In this document: positions 1-5,854 of the stretch, in pieces
How the letters are laid out: each line of letters starts with the position of its first letter
Position numbering within the stretch: position 1 is the stretch's first letter
Assembly (NCBI GenBank): GCA_002067635.1
Contig: MVRB01000114.1
Coordinates: 1-7,149, forward strand
Length of the DNA: 7,149 bases
Source: Methanomassiliicoccales archaeon PtaU1.Bin030
GTDB taxonomy: Archaea > Thermoplasmatota > Thermoplasmata > Methanomassiliicoccales > Methanomassiliicoccaceae
Direction: 5' to 3'
Translations under genes and position numbers: made by a program
The notes under the pieces: generated by a model
What the model was told of the DNA's origin: nothing
The model's database searches: none
Seen by the model: the letters and a program-made list of their open reading frames with translations, nothing else

Positions 1-1
1 G

Positions 2-1120
2 TCCACCAAGAGGGGCCGGCTGAAGCTCATAATCCTCGATGAGGCGGACAACATAGGCGGCCAGGAGGACCGGGGAGGCATCCCCGCCATAGTGGACCTG
101 GTGAGGTCCACCAAGCAGCCGGTCATCCTCATCGTCAACGACTGGTACGGACTGACCAAGAAGAGCTCTGTTCTCAAGTCCCAGACCGAGCAGGTGAAAT
201 TCTCCCGCATCAAGAGCGTCACCGTCAGGGGCGTTCTCAGGAGGATAGCCAAGGACCAGGGGGTTAGGGTCTCGGACCGTGCCCTGGAGATCCTTGCCGA
301 GAACTCCGATGGCGACCTGCGCTCGGCCATCCGGGACCTGCAGGCAGTGGCTTTGGGTAAGGAGGAGGTCACCGACCTCAACACTACGGTGGTGTCGGCC
401 AGAGAGGTGGAGAGGACCATGTACATGGTCATGGACGAGGTCTTCAAGTCCACCGATGCCCAGGGTGCCCGGCTCAGGATGATGGAGGTGGATGAGACCC
501 CGGAGACCAAGCTGCTATGGATCGAGGAGAACCTGCCGATGGCGTACCGGGACCACCTTGACCTCCATCGGGGAATGAAGGCCGTCGCGCGTGCGGACAC
601 CTTCCTAGGCCGGGTCCGCAGGCGCCAGCACTATGGGTTCTGGAGCTACGCAGGTGACCTGCTGTCGTTCGGGGTATGCGCTGCTAAGACCAGGGAGGTC
701 AGGGGCTACCTCCGCTACAGCTTCCCCATGTACCTGATGAAGATGTCCCGCAGCAAGAGCAACCGGGCGATACAGAACGGCATCTCCGCCAAGCTGGGGG
801 AGGCCACCCATCAGTCCGCGGCCCAGGCCCGGCAGGTGCTGCTCCCGTACTTCAGGACCCTGTTCCAGAATGACAAGGGGTTCCAGCTGAGGACAGCGAT
901 GGAGCTGCAGCTCGAGGATGAGGAGGTCGCCTTCCTTCTGGGGGAGAAGATAGACTCCAATGCCGTGAAGCATCTGATGAACGACATCAAGAGGGTCCTC
1001 GATGCCAAGGAGCAGCGCATGGAGAGGGCCATCGAGCGCCCCCGCCCGGATGCGGAGGCCAAGGCCGAGAAGGCGGAGGTAAGGCCGCAGCCCGCCCCCT
1101 CCCAGCGGACGTTGTTCTGA
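2..1120 (+). CDS. rfcL: Replication factor C large subunit (clamp loader), 5'-truncated
   Basis: Large subunit of the archaeal clamp loader, which with RfcS uses ATP to open the PCNA ring and load it at primer-template junctions. The reading frame is open from base 2, so the N-terminus with the Walker A motif lies outside the window; 372 codons are visible, against roughly 480-500 residues usual for the family. Visible residues 13-16 are the Walker B box (DEAD), N46 in the strand VILIVND fits sensor 1, and GDLRSAIRDLQ (104-114, with R107) fits sensor 2. The helical collar domain follows. The C-terminus is a charged Ala/Glu/Pro linker ending in QRTLF, a PCNA-interacting (PIP) type motif as expected for RfcL. 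The first visible ATG at 92 is internal, because Walker B lies upstream of it. The stop (TGA, 1118-1120) is 7 bases before taw1, so the two are probably cotranscribed. Confidence 0.95.
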   Translation, partial: STKRGRLKLIILDEADNIGGQEDRGGIPAIVDLVRSTKQPVILIVNDWYGLTKKSSVLKSQTEQVKFSRIKSVTVRGVLRRIAKDQGVRVSDRALEILAENSDGDLRSAIRDLQAVALGKEEVTDLNTTVVSAREVERTMYMVMDEVFKSTDAQGARLRMMEVDETPETKLLWIEENLPMAYRDHLDLHRGMKAVARADTFLGRVRRRQHYGFWSYAGDLLSFGVCAAKTREVRGYLRYSFPMYLMKMSRSKSNRAIQNGISAKLGEATHQSAAQARQVLLPYFRTLFQNDKGFQLRTAMELQLEDEEVAFLLGEKIDSNAVKHLMNDIKRVLDAKEQRMERAIERPRPDAEAKAEKAEVRPQPAPSQRTLF

Positions 1121-1127
1121 GGTTTCC

Positions 1128-2057
1128 ATGACCGACGACATGAACAGGGCGCGGGAGAAGCAGCAGTATAAGATGCACGGCGGCCACGCTGCGGTGAAGC
1201 TCTGCCACTGGATGCAGCAGTCGCTTCTGAAAGGGCGCCCGTGCTATAAGGAAGAGTTCTACGGCATCCGCTCGCACCGCTGCCTGCAGATGACCCCCGT
1301 GGTCAATCAGTGCAGCCACAACTGCCTGTTCTGCTGGCGGGTGCAGGGGTTCGAGGGCAGTGTGGAGAGATGGAGCGAGCCCGAGGCCATGCTCGACGCT
1401 TGCATCGATGAGCAGCGGAAACTGGTCTCTGGGTTCGGCGGCGACGAGCGCTGCTCCCGTGAGATGTGGAAGGAGGCCAGGGAGCCACGGCAGGTGGCCA
1501 TCTCCCTATCCGGGGAGCCCACCCTCTACCCCTATCTGGGGGACTTCATTGAGCTGTGCCACCGGCGGGGAATGACCACCTTCTTGGTCACCAACGGGAC
1601 CTATCCGGAGGTCCTGGAGAAGCTGCATCCACTGCCCACCCAGCTTTACGTGACTGTGGCCGCCCCCAACGTCGAAGTGTACAGGCGCCTGTGCGTGCCC
1701 AGGCAGCAGGACGGATGGGAGCGGTTGATGAGGACCCTGGAGTTGCTCCCATCTCTGGAAACCAGGACGGTGATCAGGCATACCCTGGTCAAGGGATGGA
1801 ACATGGGGTGGGAGGATGAGTATGCTCGTCTGGACTCCATCGCCGATCCGTTGCTCATCGAGCCTAAGGGCTACGTCTTCGTGGGGGACTCCCGCCGCCG
1901 CATGCACATGGACAACATGCCCTCTCATACCGACATTGTGGAGTTCTCCCGCCGCCTGGGGGAGCGATTAGGCATGGACACGTTGAAGGAGAGGAGGGAC
2001 AGCAGGGTCCTGGTCCTAGGCAGGGACGACAGCCAGCTCCGCATCCCTGGATTATGA
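1128..2057 (+). CDS. taw1: S-adenosylmethionine-dependent tRNA 4-demethylwyosine synthase (Taw1/TYW1)
   Basis: Radical SAM enzyme that condenses N1-methylguanosine at position 37 of tRNA-Phe with pyruvate to form 4-demethylwyosine, the tricyclic precursor of wyosine-type bases. The protein has 309 residues, normal for the archaeal enzyme, which lacks the flavodoxin domain of eukaryotic TYW1. The radical SAM cluster motif CX3CX2C is C62, C66, C69 (CSHNCLFC). C26, C39 and C52 are spaced as the ligands of the second 4Fe-4S cluster, and K41 sits where the family's pyruvate-binding lysine is found. Further radical SAM features are the GEP motif (129-131), TNGT (155-158) and the C-terminal IEPKGYVFVG (245-254). 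The ATG at 1128 is preceded by GAGG (1119-1122) overlapping the rfcL stop, a plausible ribosome site 5 bases away. ATG 1140 is a less likely alternative. The other wyosine genes (trm5, taw2, taw3) are not in the window. Confidence 0.97.
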   Translation: MTDDMNRAREKQQYKMHGGHAAVKLCHWMQQSLLKGRPCYKEEFYGIRSHRCLQMTPVVNQCSHNCLFCWRVQGFEGSVERWSEPEAMLDACIDEQRKLVSGFGGDERCSREMWKEAREPRQVAISLSGEPTLYPYLGDFIELCHRRGMTTFLVTNGTYPEVLEKLHPLPTQLYVTVAAPNVEVYRRLCVPRQQDGWERLMRTLELLPSLETRTVIRHTLVKGWNMGWEDEYARLDSIADPLLIEPKGYVFVGDSRRRMHMDNMPSHTDIVEFSRRLGERLGMDTLKERRDSRVLVLGRDDSQLRIPGL

Positions 2058-2124
2058 ACGATGGCTTGACCGATCTGCGGAAAAGGACGTGAAGTGAAGA
2101 AAAGGTTCACGCCGGCCGTCAGGA

Positions 2125-2168
2125 GGCTCCAGGACATCAGCCTACCGCCTCGGCCATTTACTGGAGCC
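2125..2168. repeat. Inverted repeat in the taw1/aCPSF1 convergent gap
   Basis: A perfect 8-base inverted repeat, GGCTCCAG (2125-2132) and CTGGAGCC (2161-2168), encloses a 28-base spacer. Just beside it are CGTGAA (2088-2093) and TTCACG (2106-2111), with a second, closer GTGAA at 2094-2098. The gap lies between two genes that point at each other, so RNA hairpins here could protect or define the 3' ends of both transcripts. No long T tract follows on the plus strand. On the minus strand TTTTCTTC-type runs occur about 90 bases past the aCPSF1 stop. The role is inferred only; an 8-base repeat can arise by chance. Confidence 0.35.
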
Positions 2169-2196
2169 AGTGCCGGACAGGCGCTTAGCACCCGAC

Positions 2197-4107
2197 CTAC
2201 TTCATGCGGATGGTCTCGAGGTTCATGGGCGCCCGCGTCTCCACGTTGAACTTTTTGTATATGGAGGACGCCAGGTCGGAGCACTTGTGCTCGTCGCCGT
2301 GCCCGATGATGATCCTCTCTGGCTTGGGGTCCAGGGAGGCGATGTAGGACATCAGCTGCCTGCGGTCGGAGTGACCGGAGAAGCCCTCCGCGACCTCCAC
2401 GTTCAGCTTGATCTTGACGGTGATGGGCTTACCGCGCTCGCTGAGCTGCAGCTCGTTCCATCCCTTCAGGATCTTGTTACCGAGCGTTCCCTCGGCCTGG
2501 TACCCGACGAATATGAGCGAGTTCTTCGGCTCGTCCGCCCAGGCCTTGAGGTACTCCAGGACGGGCCCACCGTTCATCATGCCTCCCGTTGCCAGCACGA
2601 TGCAGGGCTCTACATCGTGGCATATGCGCTCCCTCATCTCCGAGGTCTCCACCCTCTTGAATATGGGCGACAGGAAGGGGTTCTGCCCCATCTGGAAGAT
2701 CTGGGTGCGCAGCTGGGAGTTTAGGTACTCCGGATAAGCGGTGTGGATGGCCGTGGCCTCCCATATCATTCCGTCAAGGTAGACCGGCACGTTGGGCAGC
2801 TTGCTGGTGCGCATCATCTCCTCGAGCACGAGCATGACCTCCTGTGACCGGCCGACCGCGAACACCGGTATGAGGGCCTTGCCCCCGTTCTTCATGGTCC
2901 GCTCCACTATTTCCTTCAGGGTGTTGCCCGCCTCGACCCTCGAGGGCTGAATATCACGGTAGCCGCCGTAGGTGGACTCGATGACCAGGGTCTCCAGGCG
3001 GGGGAACTTGTTGACCGTCGGGTTGAAGAGCCAGGTCCTCTCGAACTTCATGTCCCCGGTGAACGCGATGTTGTACAGCCCGTCGCCGATGTGGAAGTGG
3101 CACACTGCGGAGCCGAGGATGTGGCCCGCGTTCTGGAACGTGAGCCTGATGTCCGGAGCGATGTCCGTGGTCTCACCGTACTTTAGGGGGATGCAGTGGG
3201 CCACCATCTCCCTAACGTGGGAAGATTCGTAGGGTGCCTTCTTCCCCTCTCCGAAGGAGACCTTGATGTAGTCCAGCTGCATGAGCGACATGAGGTCCCT
3301 GGTCGGAGGGGTGCAGTAGATGGGGCCGTCGTAACCGTACTTGAACAGCGCCGGCAGCAGGGCGCAGTGGTCCAGGTGGGCATGGGTGATGACAATCGCG
3401 TCCAGATTCTCCAGCGGCTGTATCTCGGGGGCGTTGAAGTAGGGGGTAGCGCCCTCCTTGTCCGAAGGGTCCACGCCGCAGTCGATGAGGACCTTGCTCT
3501 CCCTGGTGCTCAGCAGGGTGGCGCTCCTGCCCACCTCGCGGTAACCGCCGAGAGCGGTCATCCTGACCCAGGACTCGCCCTCTATCCGGGGGCGGGCCAA
3601 TCTCCTCCCCACCTTCTTCAGGAAGCTCTTGCGCTCGTCGGATATCTGCCGCAGGTAGTTGCGGATGTCGGAGACCGTCTTCGAAGGCAGGGGCGGGGCG
3701 CGCACGACCTTGGGGGCCCAGCCCACCTCCTTCTTGATCTCATTGAGGATGCTTCCATGCTTGCCTATGACCAGGCCGGGGGCGATGGCCTCGATGGTGA
3801 CCTCCCCGGTATCGTCCTCGAAGTAGATATCGGTGATCTGCGCGTCCTCGGGGATGATCTCCCGTATCCGTTTCTCCACCACCTCGGGATCGGCCAGCAT
3901 TCCTGGGTCAGGGCGAATGGCTACCCTCCGCCGGAGCCCCTGGGCCAGCTGCCTTACGATATCATTGTTGGAGGCGAACTTCTCCATGTCCCGGGTGTAT
4001 ATCACCACCACTGGCCCCTCGAACTCGATGGCCGTGATGTTCACGTCGGAAGGAGCGATCTTCCGTATCTGTTCCTTTGCATCCTCTAAAACTCGATCAG
4101 CGCTCAT
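2197..4107 (-). CDS. fttA: aCPSF1/FttA: KH-domain metallo-beta-lactamase/beta-CASP ribonuclease and transcription termination factor
   Basis: Archaeal homologue of CPSF73, a zinc-dependent RNase that cleaves nascent RNA and drives factor-dependent transcription termination. The 636-residue length matches the family. Residues 1 to about 65 form a first KH-like domain without a GXXG loop; about 70-140 form a second KH domain with GKHG (115-118). The metallo-beta-lactamase and beta-CASP domains fill the rest. Catalytic residues all appear present: D209 (motif 1), HAHLDH (242-247, motif 2), H329 (motif 3), D352 in FTGD (motif 4), E377 in IESTYG (motif A), H579 in GFSGHS (motif B) and H603 in IIGHGDEH (motif C). 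The enzyme should therefore be active. The ATG at 4107 gives the full first KH domain, and a TATA box about 24 bases upstream suggests a leaderless or nearly leaderless mRNA. psmB lies 51 bases upstream on the same strand, a neighbour pair I recall from other euryarchaea. Confidence 0.97.
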   Translation of the reverse strand: MSADRVLEDAKEQIRKIAPSDVNITAIEFEGPVVVIYTRDMEKFASNNDIVRQLAQGLRRRVAIRPDPGMLADPEVVEKRIREIIPEDAQITDIYFEDDTGEVTIEAIAPGLVIGKHGSILNEIKKEVGWAPKVVRAPPLPSKTVSDIRNYLRQISDERKSFLKKVGRRLARPRIEGESWVRMTALGGYREVGRSATLLSTRESKVLIDCGVDPSDKEGATPYFNAPEIQPLENLDAIVITHAHLDHCALLPALFKYGYDGPIYCTPPTRDLMSLMQLDYIKVSFGEGKKAPYESSHVREMVAHCIPLKYGETTDIAPDIRLTFQNAGHILGSAVCHFHIGDGLYNIAFTGDMKFERTWLFNPTVNKFPRLETLVIESTYGGYRDIQPSRVEAGNTLKEIVERTMKNGGKALIPVFAVGRSQEVMLVLEEMMRTSKLPNVPVYLDGMIWEATAIHTAYPEYLNSQLRTQIFQMGQNPFLSPIFKRVETSEMRERICHDVEPCIVLATGGMMNGGPVLEYLKAWADEPKNSLIFVGYQAEGTLGNKILKGWNELQLSERGKPITVKIKLNVEVAEGFSGHSDRRQLMSYIASLDPKPERIIIGHGDEHKCSDLASSIYKKFNVETRAPMNLETIRMK

Positions 4108-4123
4108 GAATTTTTCCAGCTTG

Positions 4124-4138
4124 GTTTATATTTATTTA
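4124..4138 (-). promoter_or_regulatory. TATA box of the aCPSF1/FttA gene
   Basis: On the minus strand the AT-rich stretch TAAATAAATATAAAC centres about 24 bases before the aCPSF1 ATG. That is the normal distance from an archaeal TATA box to the transcription start, so the mRNA would begin at or very near the ATG. It gives the gene its own promoter even though it lies just behind psmB. Called from sequence only. Confidence 0.55.
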
Positions 4139-4139
4139 C

Positions 4140-4158
4140 AAAAGAAGTTAAAAGATGT
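4140..4158 (-). terminator. Oligo-T tracts after psmB (possible terminator)
   Basis: Directly after the psmB TAA (4159-4161), the minus strand carries two T4 runs, at 4150-4153 and 4140-4143, separated by AACTTC. Archaeal termination, both intrinsic and FttA-dependent, occurs at T-rich tracts shortly after stop codons, so this is a plausible psmB 3' end. The runs are short, and some read-through into aCPSF1 is likely. I see no hairpin, and none is required in archaea. Confidence 0.45.
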
Positions 4159-4821
4159 TTAGGGATGTTTGACGAAGCCGACCATCAGCTTCATCTTGGT
4201 CGCCCTCTCCAGGGTCTCGTCCGGCGAGAGCTCACGGAAACCATCCTTGTTGATGACGGCCACCGCATACCCGTCGCCGCTGGCGGAATCCCGTCTCATG
4301 GCGGCGTTCAGCGCCCTGATGGCCAAAGAGATGGCGTCATCCTCCGACATGCCCTTCTTGTAGTGGTCCTCCAGGACACCGTAGGCATAGGGGGACCCGG
4401 AGCCCACGGACACGTACTCGTCACGGATGGAGCCTCCAGCGGCATCTAGTGAATAGACATGGCCACCGTTGGTGTCGATACCGCCGATGATCAGACCTAC
4501 GTAGTAGAACCCGTATGAGCCTCCCCCGCCCCTCATTATGTTCGAGAGGAGGGTAGCTGCGGAGTTCACGGACATGGGGGCGCTCCTCTTGAGCTTGTAG
4601 AGCTCCACCTCCGCCTTTATGTACCTCGCGAGCAGCTGAGCGTCACCGACCAGACCGGCCACGGTCAGCCCGAGGTTGTTATCGATCTTGAACAGCTTAC
4701 GGACGTCCTTGTGGGCGATCACATTGCCCATAGTGGCCCGGTGTTCGGTTGCTAGTACGACACCATCCTTGTAGACTATACCGATGGTGGTTGTGCCTGT
4801 TTTCAACTCGTCATTAGCCAT
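4159..4821 (-). CDS. psmB: Proteasome subunit beta (archaeal 20S core, catalytic)
   Basis: Catalytic beta subunit of the archaeal 20S proteasome, an N-terminal threonine protease acting in the inner rings of the barrel. From the ATG at 4821 the protein has 220 residues: a 9-residue propeptide (MANDELKTG), then the mature chain starting TTTIG. In mature numbering Thr1, Glu17 and Lys33 are in place. The S129/D166/S169 set of the Thermoplasma enzyme corresponds here to S132, D169 and S172, a shift of 3 caused by small insertions. One insertion is a glycine-rich run, RGGGGSYG, at mature residues 88-95. The frame is open to a TTG at 4830 and also has an ATG at 4827. I prefer 4821 because it gives a propeptide close to the short ones known in the family. 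The alpha subunit and PAN ATPase are not in the window. The aCPSF1 gene follows on the same strand. Confidence 0.95.
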   Translation of the reverse strand: MANDELKTGTTTIGIVYKDGVVLATEHRATMGNVIAHKDVRKLFKIDNNLGLTVAGLVGDAQLLARYIKAEVELYKLKRSAPMSVNSAATLLSNIMRGGGGSYGFYYVGLIIGGIDTNGGHVYSLDAAGGSIRDEYVSVGSGSPYAYGVLEDHYKKGMSEDDAISLAIRALNAAMRRDSASGDGYAVAVINKDGFRELSPDETLERATKMKLMVGFVKHP

Positions 4822-4830
4822 GACCATCAA

Positions 4831-5249
4831 TCCATAAAATTGGTTAAAAGATGGATTCGAACTTGTTGGCTAACAAATGATGGGGGCCGTATTTATACTT
4901 TGCTTATCTGGCCTGATGATGTCGATATCAAGTGGCGGTGGATCTTCTGACGAAAAGCGCAGAGAGTATCGGACCTTGAGGGCCGGCCTACCGACGCCCC
5001 TCGGCGATGGTCGGCGCCCCGCTTACCCCTGGAACGAATTGCGAAGCGCATCGCCAGCCCGCGTCACAAAAGGTGTGATTCTAGACGTTAATTTTAAATC
5101 GGTCAAGAAAGGTGAAGAATGACGGGACAGGTAGCGTATAAGACCACTCCTGTGACACGCACTACACATACCGTGTGCTCCAAACTGGAAATGAGGGTGG
5201 CCTCGCGTCAGGACTTCCCGTGCCTGCCTGTCTCACAACTCTCCCCTTC
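4831..5249. other. Intergenic stretch without a confident gene
   Basis: About 420 bases between the psmB start and the 3' end of the DUF2085 gene. Its psmB-proximal edge holds the psmB promoter. A GC-rich segment at 4981-5022 can fold through CCGAC (4991-4995) with GTCGG (5010-5014). An AT-rich element TTAATTTTAAAT (about 5088-5099) resembles a plus-strand TATA box. Two plus-strand ORFs cross the region: 4877-5122 (67 codons if started at ATG 4919) and 5119-5364, overlapping as ATGA with GGTGA at 5111-5115. By eye, third codon positions in the first are only a little over half G/C, well below the neighbouring genes, which argues against coding. The second also runs antisense into the end of the DUF2085 gene. 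I see no tRNA, 5S, SRP or RNase P signature. Confidence 0.6.
4890..4903 (-). promoter_or_regulatory. Probable BRE/TATA promoter of psmB
   Basis: On the minus strand the sequence reads GCAAAG followed by TATAAATA, a good match to an archaeal BRE plus TATA box. Initiation about 25 bases on, near 4869, would give psmB a leader of nearly 50 bases. A weaker CTTTTAACC element at about 4842-4850 lies 26 bases before ATG 4821 and could instead give a leaderless mRNA. The TATA core is nearly symmetrical, but the flank on the other side is GC-rich, so I favour the minus direction. Confidence 0.5.
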
Positions 5250-5364
5250 TCATGAGGCTGTGCCGGAACCTAGTTTTCTATCGGCCACGTGCCCCAGGAG
5301 ATACGAGCTTCCCACACCGCCCATGGCCCCGGTCATCATGCGCAGCATGTTGTTGGACTCGTAG
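5119..5364 (+). other. Possible small ORF with ribosome site, coding status doubtful
   Basis: An 81-codon plus-strand ORF beginning MTGQVAYKTT. In its favour are GGTGA (5111-5115) three bases before the ATG, a TATA-like element about 25 bases upstream, and a four-base ATGA overlap with a preceding short ORF. Against it: the last 115 bases lie antisense to the confident DUF2085 gene, codon use is mixed and unlike the neighbours, no domain is recognisable, and the spacing to the ribosome site is short. It could be a real small protein, the leader of a non-coding or antisense RNA, or chance. I recognise no family. Confidence 0.15.
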
Positions 5365-5768
5365 AGCCCCATTAACTGCATCCCCCCGTCAAGGAGGATG
5401 GGGAGGACCAGGGCAACGAACAGCCAGATACGGAACCCAGGGCGAAGCGCGATGACCATGAGCATACCCAGGGCCAGACCCAGGAAGATACCCACGTCCC
5501 GGGCGCAGAACGGCATCTCGTTCCCGTTCATCGTGAGCGAGCGGTCCAGCCTCTGATGACAGTACACGTCCCCGATGGTGTACACCGCTGCGGCCAGGGG
5601 ATTCATCTCTTCGATGCTGTCCATGTTGTCCAGGGAACCGGAGCGTCCGCTCAGGTCCGGAACGCTCCCCTCCGGCAAGGTCCATGGCACGATGAGGACC
5701 ACCACGGCCCAGGCTGTGAAGGACAAAAGGACGGCCCTCTTGGCCCTGAAGGACAGGTCCCGGTGCAT
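5250..5768 (-). CDS. DUF2085 family membrane protein
   Basis: A 172-residue predicted integral membrane protein of unknown function. I assign it to DUF2085 from the paired motifs CHQRLDRS (C70-H71-Q72) and MPFCARDVG (C88), followed by LLDGGMQLMGLYESNN (125-140), which are typical of that family. Likely membrane segments are about 12-29, 92-108, 112-128 and 143-160. The CHQ and CAR cysteines lie in the hydrophilic loop after the first segment and could bind a metal or form a disulfide; that is inference. The ATG at 5768 is the only good start in frame. A weak TATA-like element about 26 bases upstream suggests little or no leader, though GGATGA upstream could serve as a poor ribosome site. The gene is divergent from the FmdE-like gene 86 bases away. 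No function can be assigned from context. Confidence 0.85.
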   Translation of the reverse strand: MHRDLSFRAKRAVLLSFTAWAVVVLIVPWTLPEGSVPDLSGRSGSLDNMDSIEEMNPLAAAVYTIGDVYCHQRLDRSLTMNGNEMPFCARDVGIFLGLALGMLMVIALRPGFRIWLFVALVLPILLDGGMQLMGLYESNNMLRMMTGAMGGVGSSYLLGHVADRKLGSGTAS

Positions 5769-5788
5769 CGACCATTCATCCTACCCAA

Positions 5789-5853
5789 GGACATAATCGT
5801 TTCCCTCCTGCCTGGGAAAAGGGACATAAACGGGGACGGTGCATTCCTGGGAA
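5789..5853. promoter_or_regulatory. Divergent promoter region with direct repeats
   Basis: Between the two divergent genes, GGACATAATCG (5789-5799) and GGACATAAACG (5822-5832) form a direct repeat with one mismatch, 33 bases apart. The second copy holds CATAAAC, centred about 27 bases before the FmdE-like ATG at 5855, and fits its TATA box. The first, read on the minus strand as CGATTATG, is about 26 bases before the DUF2085 ATG at 5768. CCTGGGAA also occurs twice (5811-5818 and 5846-5853), and TTCCC (5801-5805) can pair with GGGAA (5814-5818). Neither gene has a strong ribosome site, which fits leaderless mRNAs. These may be only promoter elements, or a shared operator. Confidence 0.4.
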
Positions 5854-5854
5854 C

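Noticed and set aside
605..1141. 178-codon minus-strand ORF opposite rfcL
   Set aside because: It lies wholly antisense to a confident rfcL frame with clear domain motifs; long antisense ORFs are common in GC-rich coding DNA.
2096..2200. GTG-started short plus-strand frame after taw1 (VKKRFTPAVRRL...)
   Set aside because: No ribosome site or homology is visible, and it would run into the aCPSF1 coding region; the sequence is better read as intergenic.
3196..4089. 297-codon plus-strand ORF opposite aCPSF1
   Set aside because: It is a shadow of the aCPSF1 reading frame on the other strand, without recognisable motifs; the aCPSF1 frame carries every catalytic motif.
4853..4865. GTTCGAATCC on the minus strand, resembling a tRNA T-loop (B box)
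   Set aside because: The flanking bases do not form a T-stem on either strand, and no acceptor, D or anticodon arm can be drawn, so it is not a tRNA or an evident tRNA remnant.
4890..4921. Plus-strand use of the 4890-4897 TATA core for a leaderless ORF at ATG 4919
   Set aside because: Distance to the ATG fits, but the upstream flank in that direction is GC-rich with no BRE, whereas the minus direction has a GCAAAG BRE facing psmB; kept only as a minor possibility.
4912..4950. TGATGA followed by CTGA, resembling box C and box D of an archaeal sRNA
   Set aside because: The base before TGATGA is not a purine, the boxes are only 28 bases apart with no C'/D' pair between, and the flanks do not pair.
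5195..5249. CGGGAAGTCC on the minus strand, loosely like the conserved RNase P RNA core
   Set aside because: No matching 3' core such as ACAGAA was found in the remaining downstream sequence, and the flanks do not fit the fold.
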